From Kangiella profundi (GTDB taxonomy: Bacteria; Pseudomonadota; Gammaproteobacteria; Enterobacterales; Kangiellaceae), in assembly GCF_002838765.1 (NCBI RefSeq), contig NZ_CP025120.1:930001-994000 (forward strand): a stretch of 64,000 bases of DNA. Direction: 5' to 3'. The position numbers and the translations under genes are program-made. The stretch's first letter is position 1, and every line of letters begins with the position of its first letter. The notes under the pieces are model-generated. The model did not search any database and was not told the origin of the DNA. It saw only the letters and a program-made list of their open reading frames with translations. Shown here in pieces: positions 37,588 to 48,120 of this stretch.

Positions 37588-38198
37588 AGGCGTTACTCAT
37601 CGATAATTTTGATTCGTTTATCTATAACCTTGACTATGAGTTGCAACAATTAGGCTTCGAGGTGACGGTTGTTCGTAACGATGCTGATTACGATTTTGTC
37701 TCAGAAAAAGCTCACGATTCAGACTGTGTCGTATTATCACCTGGCCCAGGCAAACCTGCTGATGCTGGATGTTGTCCACAGTTGCTAAATGACTTTAAGG
37801 CTATCAAACCTATTTTGGGAGTCTGCCTAGGTCATCAGGCAATCGTAGAAAGCTTTGGCGGTGTTGTCGAAAAAGCTCAGCAAGTGGTTCATGGCAAGGT
37901 TTCTAATCTTAAACTGAAAGAAGCGTCAGCCCTATTCAATGGAGCTACTACCAGTATCGTTGTTGCGCGATATCATTCATTGGTTGCGACCAAAGTCCCC
38001 GATGAACTTTTAGTTACGGCAACCGCCGATGATGAAGTCATGGCTGTGCAACACATCAAGCATCCAATCTATGGTCTGCAATTTCATCCCGAAAGCATTA
38101 TGAGTGTTGTAGGCCACAAGTTACTCGAAAACTTCAAAACGATTGTTGCTGACTTTTCCTCTACTTCAAAAGGAGCTAGCCATGATGCAGTTGCTTGA
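37584..38198 (+). CDS. trpG: Anthranilate synthase component II (glutamine amidotransferase)
   Basis: The 204-aa class I glutamine amidotransferase gives ammonia to TrpE. The triad is visible: Cys in LGVCLGHQ, His and Glu in QFHPESI. LLIDNFDSFIYNL and SPGPGKP are typical. It is a separate gene, not fused to trpD as in E. coli, and starts with an ATGA overlap on trpE. The family also serves p-aminobenzoate synthase, so it may be shared between Trp and folate synthesis. Confidence 0.95.
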   Translation: MKALLIDNFDSFIYNLDYELQQLGFEVTVVRNDADYDFVSEKAHDSDCVVLSPGPGKPADAGCCPQLLNDFKAIKPILGVCLGHQAIVESFGGVVEKAQQVVHGKVSNLKLKEASALFNGATTSIVVARYHSLVATKVPDELLVTATADDEVMAVQHIKHPIYGLQFHPESIMSVVGHKLLENFKTIVADFSSTSKGASHDAVA

Positions 38199-39189
38199 AT
38201 CAATCTATCAGGGTGACAGTCTCAATTACGCTCAAGCTACAGAGTCATTCCAAGCTGTTTTAAAGGGGCAGGTTGAAGCTCCCGTTGTGGCAGCCATGTT
38301 GGCGGCACTAAAGACCAAAGGTGAGACAGTAGAAGAAATTGCGGGAGCTGCCTATGCACTACGACAGGAAGCTGTTGCATTTCCACAACGTGACTATCTG
38401 GTCAGTGATTGCTGTGGAACGGGTGGGGATGGTTTAAACACCATCAACGTTTCAACCATTGTCAGTATTCTGGCTGCCACGGCTGGCGTCAAAATGGTCA
38501 AGCATGGTAATCGATCAGTCTCGTCGAAATGTGGTTCTGCCGATCTCATGGAGCGCTTAGGTGTCAATATTCATCTAAATCCACCTAAAAGTAAGAAGCT
38601 GCTAGATGACACGAATTTTTCATTTCTTTTCGCGCCGGATTACCACCCAGGAGTGAAGCATGTCATGCCTGTCAGACAGTCGCTAAAAACCCGCACTATT
38701 TTTAATTTGATTGGGCCGCTAGCTAACCCTGCACTACCCGAAGTTCAGTTACTCGGTGTATACGATAAGCAATATTGTCGTCCGTTTGCTGAGATATTGA
38801 AAATACTGGGAGCAAAAAAAGCGTTGGTGGTTCACGGTTCTGGGTTGGATGAAGTGGCAGTTCATGACTCAACATATGCGGTTAGTTTGGATGATGGCAA
38901 TATTGAAGAGTTACATTTAACTCCAGAAGATTTTGGCATTAGTCGGCACAGTATTGCCAGCATTCAAGCCGATAGCATTGACGATAACGTTCAATCCGCA
39001 ATCAATTTACTACAAGGAAATGGCCCAGAAGCCCATCTTGATATGGTCGCAGTCAATTGTGGTACTTTGTTGGTTTTGAACGGACTTGCCCATGATTATA
39101 CAACGGCGACCCACACTGCAAAGGAACTCTTGAGAAGCGGCAAGGCATACGAGCAGTTACAGCTAATCAAGGAGGCCTCCTATGCTTAA
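38182..39189 (+). CDS. trpD: Anthranilate phosphoribosyltransferase
   Basis: This enzyme transfers phosphoribose from PRPP to anthranilate. The PRPP loop CGTGGDGLNTINVST and VKHGNRSVSSKCGSADLMERLGV are diagnostic. The start is at ATG 38182, with AGGAG 6 nt before it, inside the trpG end. The 335-aa length is normal. It overlaps trpCF by 8 nt. Confidence 0.96.
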   Translation: MMQLLESIYQGDSLNYAQATESFQAVLKGQVEAPVVAAMLAALKTKGETVEEIAGAAYALRQEAVAFPQRDYLVSDCCGTGGDGLNTINVSTIVSILAATAGVKMVKHGNRSVSSKCGSADLMERLGVNIHLNPPKSKKLLDDTNFSFLFAPDYHPGVKHVMPVRQSLKTRTIFNLIGPLANPALPEVQLLGVYDKQYCRPFAEILKILGAKKALVVHGSGLDEVAVHDSTYAVSLDDGNIEELHLTPEDFGISRHSIASIQADSIDDNVQSAINLLQGNGPEAHLDMVAVNCGTLLVLNGLAHDYTTATHTAKELLRSGKAYEQLQLIKEASYA

Positions 39190-40642
39190 CGTTCTTGAAA
39201 CTATTTTGCAGCACAAGCGTGAGGTGATTGGAAACACGCCGGATTTTAATGAGCTTGCACCAAGTCAGCGTAGCTTCTATGACGCCCTAAATCAGCCGCA
39301 TTATGGGTTTATCATGGAGTGCAAAAAAGCGTCTCCTTCAAAAGGACTGATTAGAGAAAGTTTCGACATTGAGCAAATTGTTCCAGTATATGACCAATAT
39401 GCTGATGCAATTTCTGTGTTGACTGAGGAGCGTTTTTTCCGAGGTAGTTTTGCAAACTTGGCGAAAGCTCGTCTATTAACGGACAAGCCCATACTATGCA
39501 AAGATTTTATTCTTACACCAAAACAGATTCGACAGGCGCGCCACTTTGGTGCTGATGCCGTTTTACTGATGCTCTCTGTTCTGAATGACCGTGATTATCA
39601 AGCATGTTATGAACAGGCCAGTTCATTAAATATGGACGTGCTGACAGAGATTCATACTGAAGCTGAGCTTGAAAGAGCCATTCAATTAGGTGCCAAAATT
39701 ATTGGCATTAATAATCGTAACCTGAAAGATTTATCCACCAGCTTTGAGCATACCAAACAGCTTGTCGATAAGGTGCCTGGTGATCGTTTAATTATTACTG
39801 AGTCGGGCATTTCTACTCATAGCGACGTACTTGAACTTTCCCAGTTTTCTGACGGCTGCCTGGTAGGGTCTAGCCTGATGAAGGAAGCTGATCTTGAGTG
39901 CGCTGCAAGGCAACTCGTTTATGGTGATATTAAGGTTTGTGGAGTTACCCAACAATCTGACGCTACAAAACTCGAAACACTACCAGCCAGCTCGATAGGC
40001 ATCATTTTCGCACCATCTTCTAAACGGCGCGTAAGCGACACCATTCAAACATCCCAAAAGCCATTGGTCGGTGTATTTCAAAATCAGGAAACTGATGAGG
40101 TGGTATCCAAAGCGTTGCAATACCAACTTGACGCTATTCAGTTGCATGGCGATGAAACATTAGAGTTCGCAGAGACTATTAGACAGCAACTTCCCGCGCT
40201 TAAGATTTCTAAGGTTTTTCATGTTAGCTCTGAAGTTTCGAAGGATGAATTGGTAAGTGAGTTAGAACACCTGCTTGAGCACTATGATGAAATCTTATTA
40301 GATTCTATAAGTGGCGATGGTGAGAAAATTCAACGTGGAGGAACTGGCGTAACTTTTGACTGGTCATTACTTCAGGGCATTGAGTCAGAGTTATTGACGA
40401 ATAATATACGTATCGCCGGTGGTGTCAGTTCGGCGAACATTCAACATCTTAAAGGAATGGGAATTACTAAGCTCGATCTTTCCAGTTCGGTGGAGTCGAG
40501 CCCTGGCATTAAAAGCCATGACTTACTGACTGATTTCTTTGTTTTGGCCAGGCCACAGTCGGGTCGCAAGTCTTTCAATTCAATCGCAACTCATTTAGAC
40601 AAGCGGTCTACTGAAGTTGTAGCAACAGGAGTTTCTTCATGA
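39182..40642 (+). CDS. trpCF: Bifunctional indole-3-glycerol phosphate synthase / phosphoribosylanthranilate isomerase
   Basis: The 486-aa fusion has IGPS in residues 1-250 ([37 protein letters not shown]) and PRAI in 255-460 ([36 protein letters not shown]). Both barrels look intact. The fused form, as in E. coli TrpC, is typical of enteric-type gammaproteobacteria. AAGGAGG precedes the ATG. Confidence 0.95.
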   Translation: MLNVLETILQHKREVIGNTPDFNELAPSQRSFYDALNQPHYGFIMECKKASPSKGLIRESFDIEQIVPVYDQYADAISVLTEERFFRGSFANLAKARLLTDKPILCKDFILTPKQIRQARHFGADAVLLMLSVLNDRDYQACYEQASSLNMDVLTEIHTEAELERAIQLGAKIIGINNRNLKDLSTSFEHTKQLVDKVPGDRLIITESGISTHSDVLELSQFSDGCLVGSSLMKEADLECAARQLVYGDIKVCGVTQQSDATKLETLPASSIGIIFAPSSKRRVSDTIQTSQKPLVGVFQNQETDEVVSKALQYQLDAIQLHGDETLEFAETIRQQLPALKISKVFHVSSEVSKDELVSELEHLLEHYDEILLDSISGDGEKIQRGGTGVTFDWSLLQGIESELLTNNIRIAGGVSSANIQHLKGMGITKLDLSSSVESSPGIKSHDLLTDFFVLARPQSGRKSFNSIATHLDKRSTEVVATGVSS

Positions 40643-41850
40643 ATCAAAAAGTTAATACGCCAACTAATTTTGAATTTGAAGGTGCTTATATTGGTCAGTT
40701 TGGAGGGCAATTTGTACCTCAATTACTGATGCCTGCGTTACAGCAACTCCATAATGCATTTGAAGCATCGTTGTTGGATAACGACTTTCAAACTGAGTTA
40801 AAGCGTTTACTTAAAGAGTATGCCGGTCGGCCAACACCTGTCACTGAATGCACCTCTTATGCACGTATTAATCAGTCGCGAATATTTCTTAAGCGTGAAG
40901 ATTTATTGCATGGTGGCGCCCATAAAACCAATCAGGTTCTTGCCCAGGCTTTATTGGCAAAAAAAATGGGTAAGCATCGAATTATCGCTGAGACCGGTGC
41001 TGGTCAGCATGGAGTAGCAACGGCTTTGGCTTGTGCACTCTTAGGCCTTAGGGCGACTATTTATATGGGTAAAAAAGACTGTGATCGACAGGCCCCAAAT
41101 GTGTTTCGAATGCAACTGATGGGGGCCGAGGTTATTCCTGTCGACAACGGTAGTGCCAGCTTAAAAGATGCGATTAATGAAGCGCTGCGTGACTGGGCTT
41201 CGAGCTATGAAACCACTCATTATCTGTTAGGAACCGTTGCTGGACCGGCACCATTTCCAAAGATGGTTCGTACCTTCCAGAAAATTATTGGTGAAGAAGC
41301 GAAACAGCAGATGAAGCAGTTAATCGGTCGATTACCAGATGCTGTGATTGCCTGTGTCGGTGGTGGTTCAAATGCAATTGGTATCTTTGCCGATTTTATT
41401 AAGGATGAGCAGGTGCGGTTAATTGGAGTAGAGCCTGCCGGTAAGGGGCTTGATACCAATGCCCATGGGGCAACTTTATTGAAAGGACAAGAAGGTATTT
41501 TGCATGGTGCCAGAACCTATGTCATGCAGGATAAAGAAGGGCAGGTACAGGAGTCACACTCAGTTTCTGCCGGGTTAGACTACCCAGCAGTTGGACCTGA
41601 ACATGTTCATTTAATGACATCGGGTAGAGCAGAGTATGTATCGGTGACTGATGAGGAAGCTCTCGAGGCTTTTCAGGAGCTTTCAAAAAGTGAAGGGATT
41701 ATTCCTGCATTAGAGTCATCTCATGCCTTAGCTTATGCCAAGAAACTGGCAGCAGAATCAACAGAACCGCTTAATATTTTAGTGAACCTGTCTGGTCGTG
41801 GTGATAAAGACCTTGCTCATGTCATGAACATACTAAATCCATCAAATTAG
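40639..41850 (+). CDS. trpB: Tryptophan synthase beta chain
   Basis: The PLP enzyme joins indole and serine. The PLP Lys is in [11 protein letters not shown], the phosphate loop is GGGSNAIG, and [22 protein letters not shown] is typical. The 403-aa length fits the TrpB1 type, which works with TrpA. It begins with an ATGA overlap on trpCF. Confidence 0.97.
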   Translation: MNQKVNTPTNFEFEGAYIGQFGGQFVPQLLMPALQQLHNAFEASLLDNDFQTELKRLLKEYAGRPTPVTECTSYARINQSRIFLKREDLLHGGAHKTNQVLAQALLAKKMGKHRIIAETGAGQHGVATALACALLGLRATIYMGKKDCDRQAPNVFRMQLMGAEVIPVDNGSASLKDAINEALRDWASSYETTHYLLGTVAGPAPFPKMVRTFQKIIGEEAKQQMKQLIGRLPDAVIACVGGGSNAIGIFADFIKDEQVRLIGVEPAGKGLDTNAHGATLLKGQEGILHGARTYVMQDKEGQVQESHSVSAGLDYPAVGPEHVHLMTSGRAEYVSVTDEEALEAFQELSKSEGIIPALESSHALAYAKKLAAESTEPLNILVNLSGRGDKDLAHVMNILNPSN

Positions 41851-41875
41851 CGTTGACAAGTAATGAGAATTTAAA

Positions 41876-42781
41876 ATGAGATATAAGAAATTATTTAACG
41901 GCTTAAAAGAAAGAAACCAGCTTGCCTATATACCATTTTTACTGCTTGGCGATCCTTCTGAGGAACTTTCGTTAAAGCTCATCGATACGCTGGTTAACAA
42001 TGGTGCTGATGCTTTAGAGCTGGGTTTTGCATTCTCTGACCCAGTCGCCGATGGTCCTGTCATTCAGGCCGCCAGCCTTCGACCATTGGAAAATGGCTTT
42101 AGTGTTGATGATGGATTTAATTTGATTGCTAAGGTTCGCGCCAAATACCCTAACTTACCAATAGGTATATTAACTTATGCCAACCTAGTATTTGCACCTG
42201 GTATTGAGCAATTTTATGATAAGGCAGCACGTTCTGGTGTGGATTCGGTGCTTATTGCCGACTGTCCCGTGGAAGAAAGAGAGTTATTTTCTGGTTCTGC
42301 CAGTAATTGTGCCATTGACACTGTGTATATTGCTCCACCGGATGCCAGTTCTTCGAGTTTGGAATTAATTGCTAGTAACAGCCAGGGATATACCTATGTG
42401 TTGAGTCGAAAAGGTATCACTGGTACTGAAAATAGTCAGCAGGAAACTGGCACCGACTTGATTAAACAGCTTAAGCAATTACAGGCACCACCTCTCGTCC
42501 AAGGGTTCGGTATCTCAAAGCCAGAACATGTGCTACAGGCTGCAAAGGCCGGAGTGGACGGAATAATTACTGGGTCAGCCATAGTTAACTTGATCAATGA
42601 GCATTATAATACGCCGGATAAAATGTTAGATTTAGTGGCCGAATACGCTAGAACTATGTCTGACGCGGCACATAATGCACGCCATCAACTAAAAATGGCG
42701 CACACAATTGAAAAAGGCTCACACTATGTCGATAGCAGAAACAATCAAGCAGCAGCTGCTGGAAATGGAGCAGCAAGTTGA
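41876..42781 (+). CDS. trpA: Tryptophan synthase alpha chain with C-terminal extension
   Basis: TrpA cleaves indole-3-glycerol phosphate to indole. The catalytic Glu and Asp are in ALELGFAFSDPVADGPVIQ, and SRKGITGTE and VQGFGISKPEHV follow. At 301 aa it is about 30 residues longer than E. coli TrpA. The extra tail (from about NARHQLKMAHTIEKGSH on) ends in a Gln/Ala-rich stretch that is encoded over the start of yfcL in another frame. The tail is probably a by-product of lost stop position and not functional. Confidence 0.95.
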   Translation: MRYKKLFNGLKERNQLAYIPFLLLGDPSEELSLKLIDTLVNNGADALELGFAFSDPVADGPVIQAASLRPLENGFSVDDGFNLIAKVRAKYPNLPIGILTYANLVFAPGIEQFYDKAARSGVDSVLIADCPVEERELFSGSASNCAIDTVYIAPPDASSSSLELIASNSQGYTYVLSRKGITGTENSQQETGTDLIKQLKQLQAPPLVQGFGISKPEHVLQAAKAGVDGIITGSAIVNLINEHYNTPDKMLDLVAEYARTMSDAAHNARHQLKMAHTIEKGSHYVDSRNNQAAAAGNGAAS

Positions 42782-42974
42782 AGAAGAAAAACTGTTTTTA
42801 GTAGGGTATCTGATCCCAATGGTGGATTTGATATCAGTCGATGATTTGTCTGATGATGAGTGGTTTGCAGAATTTGCGCTGTTTGTAGAAGATGCAGTCG
42901 AAGCTGATGGCTTGAGTGATCGTGATGTTGACTTGCTATCTGAATTACTCGATGAGCTGCAACCCGCAGATTGA
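42726..42974 (+). CDS. yfcL: YfcL-like small acidic protein
   Basis: An 82-aa, strongly acidic protein starting MSIAETIKQQLLEMEQQVEE. Its C-terminal FVEDAVEADGLSDRDVDLLSELLDEL resembles YfcL of E. coli, which lies near aroC there too. Function is unknown. The ATG at 42726 overlaps trpA by 56 nt; a TTG at 42708 is less likely. The neighbour relation with aroC supports the call. Confidence 0.6.
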   Translation: MSIAETIKQQLLEMEQQVEEEKLFLVGYLIPMVDLISVDDLSDDEWFAEFALFVEDAVEADGLSDRDVDLLSELLDELQPAD

Positions 42975-43013
42975 ACCTGAAACATCAGGCCTTGTTTATA
43001 TTTGGAAAAGCTT

Positions 43014-44318
43014 TTGACTGATAGAATCGTAACGTCGAGTAATGTAAAGCCTTTTGAAGTAACGCTACCCGGCAGTAAATATCTCGCTAACCGCTATATT
43101 GTTCTTGCTGCTATTAGCCATGGAACAACTCAGCTTACCAATGTCCCTGCTAATGACGACATTAAAGCTGCTTTACAGGCTATTTCTACGTTAGGCGCAG
43201 AGGTCCAGTGGATTGATGAAAGCAGTGTCAATATCAAGAGCATTGAAAACTTTGAGTTATCTAATGACTTGATTATTGATTGTCATGACAGCGGGACTTT
43301 GGCGCGTTTTATAACTGCGTTGACCGGTTTGTTTTATTCTCCTTCCGGATACTCAATTACTATTACAGGCAGTGCTCAGATGCGCTCAAGGCCAATGAAA
43401 GAGAGTGTGGAAAGTCTGGAGAGTCTCGGCGTCAATGTAACCAGCGATAATGGTTATTTACCGATAAAATTATCCGGTCCGATTGCAGGAGGTTCGTGTG
43501 AACTCGACGCTTCACGCAGTAGCCAGTTTCTCAGTGGTTTATTGATTGCGTGTCTCAGAGCAGAAAAAGATACCTTGATTCATTTAAACTCGGATTTGGT
43601 CTCTGAAAGTTATGTTGAGTTAACCTTACGAGCGATTGAGCTTTTTGGTGGGGAGATAAAAAGGATTAATTGTCGAGAATTTTTTATTCCTGGGCAGCAA
43701 TCACTGGCTGCTCAGGAAATACAAGTTGCTGGCGATGTGGTTAGTAGCAGCTATTTTATGGGGGCTGCTCTGTTAGCAGAAACTTCCTGTACCATAAAGC
43801 ATTACCACTTTGATTCGCCGCAAGGAGAATCTAAATTTCCACAGGTACTGGAAAAGATGGGTGCCAAAGTTTATCTCAAACATGACGATCTGACGGTTGA
43901 GTACGATAAACCGCTTCAAGGCGTCGAAGTTGATATGGGTAATATGCCGGATGTGGTACCAACTTTAGCAGCACTTGCTTGTTTTGCTGAAGGAGAAACC
44001 CGAATTACCAATATTGGCCATCTGGCATTTAAAGAGTCGAACCGAATCGTTGATCTCTGCGAGCAGTTGAGAAAGTTGGGAGCTGATTGTGAATACGATG
44101 AGTCTAGCATCACCATTCGTGGCACTAATGAGCTCAATGCTGGTAGAGCTTCCAGTTGCCATGATCACAGACTCGCCATGAGTCTGGCTCTAATGGGTAT
44201 CAAGTTACCCGGTCTAGTGATAGAACATTCAGAGGCTGTGGCTAAGTCATTCCCGGATTACTGGCAGTATCTTGAACAGATTGGTATGGTTATCGAACCA
44301 AACTTAATAAGCAATTAA
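43014..44318 (+). CDS. aroA: 3-phosphoshikimate 1-carboxyvinyltransferase (EPSP synthase), diverged
   Basis: EPSP synthase joins PEP to shikimate 3-phosphate. Family elements are LPGSK (Lys22), SGTLARF, RSRPM, SSQFLSGLL, NMPDVVPTLAA (catalytic Asp), KESNR, HDHRLAM and AVAKSFPDYW. The residue after Lys22 is Tyr, where E. coli has Ser23 binding the shikimate phosphate, and the NAGTAMR loop is DSGTLAR. Only non-ATG starts exist; TTG 43014, with GGAAAAG upstream, gives numbering equal to E. coli, while TTG 43002 adds four residues. It sits between yfcL and aroC, in an unusual trp-linked location. Confidence 0.85.
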   Translation: MTDRIVTSSNVKPFEVTLPGSKYLANRYIVLAAISHGTTQLTNVPANDDIKAALQAISTLGAEVQWIDESSVNIKSIENFELSNDLIIDCHDSGTLARFITALTGLFYSPSGYSITITGSAQMRSRPMKESVESLESLGVNVTSDNGYLPIKLSGPIAGGSCELDASRSSQFLSGLLIACLRAEKDTLIHLNSDLVSESYVELTLRAIELFGGEIKRINCREFFIPGQQSLAAQEIQVAGDVVSSSYFMGAALLAETSCTIKHYHFDSPQGESKFPQVLEKMGAKVYLKHDDLTVEYDKPLQGVEVDMGNMPDVVPTLAALACFAEGETRITNIGHLAFKESNRIVDLCEQLRKLGADCEYDESSITIRGTNELNAGRASSCHDHRLAMSLALMGIKLPGLVIEHSEAVAKSFPDYWQYLEQIGMVIEPNLISN

Positions 44319-44333
44319 TGATTAGGACGTTTT

Positions 44334-45431
44334 ATGGCTGGTGACAGTTTCGGTACATTATTCAGAGTGACTAATTGGGGCGAGTCTCACGGCAAAGCCA
44401 TTGGCACCGTTGTGGAAGGCTGTCCTGCTGGTCTTAAACTTTCCGAAGAAGATATACAGCCGTTTCTTGACCGTCGTCGTCCCGGACAAAGCTCAATTAC
44501 CACGAGGCGAGATGAAGCCGACCACGTTCAAATCCTTTCAGGTGTGGTTGATGGAATAACTACGGGCACACCCATCAGCCTGCTTATTCCTAATAAGGAC
44601 CAGCGCAGTAAAGACTATTCAGAATTGCAGTCCATTTTCAGGCCCAGCCATGCTGATTATACCTACCAAAAAAAATACGGTATCCGTGATGTGGCTGGTG
44701 GCGGCCGAAGCTCTGCCAGGATTACTGCCGGACATGTAGCTGCAGGTGCTATTGCCCGTAAAGTATTGGAGCAGGCATTAGGTACGGAAATAGTGGGTTA
44801 CGTAAAAAGCATTCAGGATCTAACCATGACTCTTGGCCCCGAGGATGTGGATGCCAGCTTAATTGAACAGACCCCAGTGCGTTGCCCTGACTTACAATTA
44901 GCCGAAGAGATGATTGCTAAAATTGAGCAGGCCCGTAAAAAAGGCGATTCTCTTGGCGGTATTGTTGAGTGTCGGATTAACTCAATTCCGGTCGGCTTGG
45001 GCGAACCCGTTTTCGATAAGCTGGAAGCAGATTTAGCGAAAGTTATGATGGCAATCAATGCCTCTAAGGCTTTTGAAATTGGCTCTGGTTTTGCTGGCAC
45101 ATTATCACGTGGCTCTGAGCATAATGATGTTTTTATTAACGATGCAGGTCAGGTCAAAACTAGAAGTAACAATTCAGGTGGCGTTTTAGGCGGTATTTCC
45201 AATGGAATGCCAATAGTGTTCAGAGTGGCATTTAAACCTACGCCAACTATTATCAAGGAGCAGGAAACCGTTAACCTTGAAGGAGAAGAAACTATTTTCC
45301 ATGGAAGAGGGCGGCATGACCCCTGTGTTTTACCTAGAGCAGTCCCTATTGTTGAAGCTATGGCGGCTCTTGTTCTTTGTGATCACTTCTTAAGATACAG
45401 AGCCTATAAAGATTTGTTTAATATTGATTAA
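44334..45431 (+). CDS. aroC: Chorismate synthase
   Basis: The last step of the shikimate pathway, making chorismate from EPSP with reduced FMN. Signatures are [51 protein letters not shown] and [13 protein letters not shown]. The 365-aa length is normal. A GGACG lies just before the ATG. It closes the operon before a strong terminator, so DAHP entry, EPSP/chorismate exit and Trp use are all in one transcription unit. Confidence 0.98.
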   Translation: MAGDSFGTLFRVTNWGESHGKAIGTVVEGCPAGLKLSEEDIQPFLDRRRPGQSSITTRRDEADHVQILSGVVDGITTGTPISLLIPNKDQRSKDYSELQSIFRPSHADYTYQKKYGIRDVAGGGRSSARITAGHVAAGAIARKVLEQALGTEIVGYVKSIQDLTMTLGPEDVDASLIEQTPVRCPDLQLAEEMIAKIEQARKKGDSLGGIVECRINSIPVGLGEPVFDKLEADLAKVMMAINASKAFEIGSGFAGTLSRGSEHNDVFINDAGQVKTRSNNSGGVLGGISNGMPIVFRVAFKPTPTIIKEQETVNLEGEETIFHGRGRHDPCVLPRAVPIVEAMAALVLCDHFLRYRAYKDLFNID

Positions 45432-45451
45432 AATTTACGACATCTAATTGT

Positions 45452-45483
45452 AAAAAATGGGCTGGATTATTCCAGCCCTTTTG
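45452..45483. terminator. Bidirectional intrinsic terminator after aroC
   Basis: GGGCTGGA-TTAT-TCCAGCCC hairpin with A-run before and T-run after. It also lies at the stop of the convergent DUF2069 gene. Confidence 0.88.
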
Positions 45484-45880
45484 CTTTTTTGGCATCTTTG
45501 TTGGTCTTTATGCCATGTCCGAGAGCATTCTTTTTTACGTATAAAACAGATGCGAAGAAATAAATGACACAAAGAATTGTAATGATTAGTGACCACTGAA
45601 ATTTTTCTGGTTCAATGATATAGAAGAAGGCATAGAAGAAGGGCAATAAAATAATAAAGCCGGTCCAGCCATAAGTGTAAGTTTTGCCTTTAAATAAACC
45701 TGGTAGTGCTATCAGTAAAGGCGCCCACCAAATGACAAGCGAAAAGTATACCAGGGATTGGCTTTCGTGATTCTTTACAATAAAGAAAGGCATCATAACC
45801 ACAATCGCAAGGTAGGTAATCAGTCCAATTAATCGATAGCGAAGAGCACTGAGTAAATAGGGGTTAAGTTCGTTTTGCAT
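45467..45880 (-). CDS. DUF2069-family membrane protein
   Basis: This 137-aa protein has four hydrophobic segments (LIGLITYLAIVVMMPFFI, LVYFSLVIWWAPLLIALPGL, YGWTGFIILLPFFYAFFYI and SLIITILCVIYFFASVLYV). It matches the small DUF2069 proteins that follow wrbA in many gammaproteobacteria. The ATG at 45880 gives MQNELNPYLL; a longer frame extends into wrbA and is not convincing. Function is unknown. Confidence 0.8.
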   Translation of the reverse strand: MQNELNPYLLSALRYRLIGLITYLAIVVMMPFFIVKNHESQSLVYFSLVIWWAPLLIALPGLFKGKTYTYGWTGFIILLPFFYAFFYIIEPEKFQWSLIITILCVIYFFASVLYVKKNALGHGIKTNKDAKKAKGLE

Positions 45881-45900
45881 AATGAATAGATTCTTTTGAT

Positions 45901-46876
<976 letters not shown>

Positions 46877-46920
46877 AATATGATGTAATTTATTCAAACG
46901 TAGGGCTATTTTAGGCATAA

Positions 46921-48120
46921 ATGAGCATGGAAAAAAGATGGAAGTGGTTAAAAGCCTTCATTAAATTTGTTTTTATCCAGTTTAATCGCAAGCAAGCTAG
47001 TGCCATGGCGGCGGAGCTTACATTGAGCAATATGTTGGCTCTGGTTCCGTTGATGACGGTTGCTGTCAGTCTGATGGCAGTGTTTCCTGCTTTTGAAAGT
47101 GTGAATGCCCAGGTCCAATCGCTTATTTTCGATAACCTGCTACCTGAAACAGGCCTTGCCGTTCAAGAACATCTCAATGAGTATGTATCGAAATCAAAAA
47201 ATCTTTCGGCGATTGGCTTTGGCTTTTTAATCGTCACTTCACTATTGTTGATGCGCTCTATTGACCGATCTATCAATTCGCTGTGGGAGACGCCTACACA
47301 ACGCAAAGGAATCCATAAAATTCTAGCCTATTGGGCCATGCTAACGATGGCTCCTATTCTGATTGCAGCTAGCCTGGCAGCATCTTCATATTTTGCAGCT
47401 TTGCCTATTGTTTCAGAGTTAAGTGGAGTCCTGACTTTTGGCTTACCTTTTATTTTGATCGTGCTGGCCTTTTCGGCCTTATATGCAGTAGTACCTTTTA
47501 CCCAGGTAAAATTTTATAAAGCCCTGATAGCAGCTGCAATTACCGCAATTTTGTTTGAACTAGCCAAGTATGGATTCGCAATTTTTATTACCAAGTTTTC
47601 TAGTTATGAATTGATTTATGGTGCCATTACTGCGATTCCTATTTTCTTTCTGTGGGTTTATCTTTCTTGGTCCATTTTGTTGCTAGGGGTAATTATATGT
47701 TTTGGGTTGCATCGATTCGAGATGGATAGTGAAAAACATGAACACGAGTTTATTTCTATCTTAAAAATATTACAGTTCTTTACTCAGGCCCAGGAAAAGG
47801 AAAGTTCATTGTCGTTACAGCAGCTAAAGAGCAAGTTCAGTTATTTGCATGAGCAGACCGTTCGGGGCTATCTGGAGCAGCTAATGAGATTAAACTTTCT
47901 AGCAAAACTCGAAAGTGAACAGTATTGTCTAAAACTTACTGGCAGAAGCTTAACCATTGACGAAGTTTATCGTCGAGGAAACTGGCGATTGCCGAACAAT
48001 AACCAGGTTCTGTCAGATGATAAAGATGATATTTTTAGTCAGCCAATCGAGCGAGCAAACCTTGAATTGGATAAAGCATTGGAGATTTCGTTAGTCCCTA
48101 CGAATTCCAAAGATAGCTAG
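46921..48120 (+). CDS. YihY/BrkB-family membrane protein
   Basis: A 399-aa protein whose first 280 residues have about six membrane segments with the family features MAAELTLSNMLALVPLMTVAVSLM, SIDRSINSLWET and IPIFFLWVYLSWSILLLGVIICFGLHRFE. The last 120 residues are soluble and look like a winged-helix-type domain (LSLQQLKSKFSYLHEQTVRGYLEQLMRLNFLAKLESEQYCLKL). The role of YihY proteins is unknown. Its end overlaps the convergent next gene by 30 nt. Confidence 0.88.
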   Translation: MSMEKRWKWLKAFIKFVFIQFNRKQASAMAAELTLSNMLALVPLMTVAVSLMAVFPAFESVNAQVQSLIFDNLLPETGLAVQEHLNEYVSKSKNLSAIGFGFLIVTSLLLMRSIDRSINSLWETPTQRKGIHKILAYWAMLTMAPILIAASLAASSYFAALPIVSELSGVLTFGLPFILIVLAFSALYAVVPFTQVKFYKALIAAAITAILFELAKYGFAIFITKFSSYELIYGAITAIPIFFLWVYLSWSILLLGVIICFGLHRFEMDSEKHEHEFISILKILQFFTQAQEKESSLSLQQLKSKFSYLHEQTVRGYLEQLMRLNFLAKLESEQYCLKLTGRSLTIDEVYRRGNWRLPNNNQVLSDDKDDIFSQPIERANLELDKALEISLVPTNSKDS

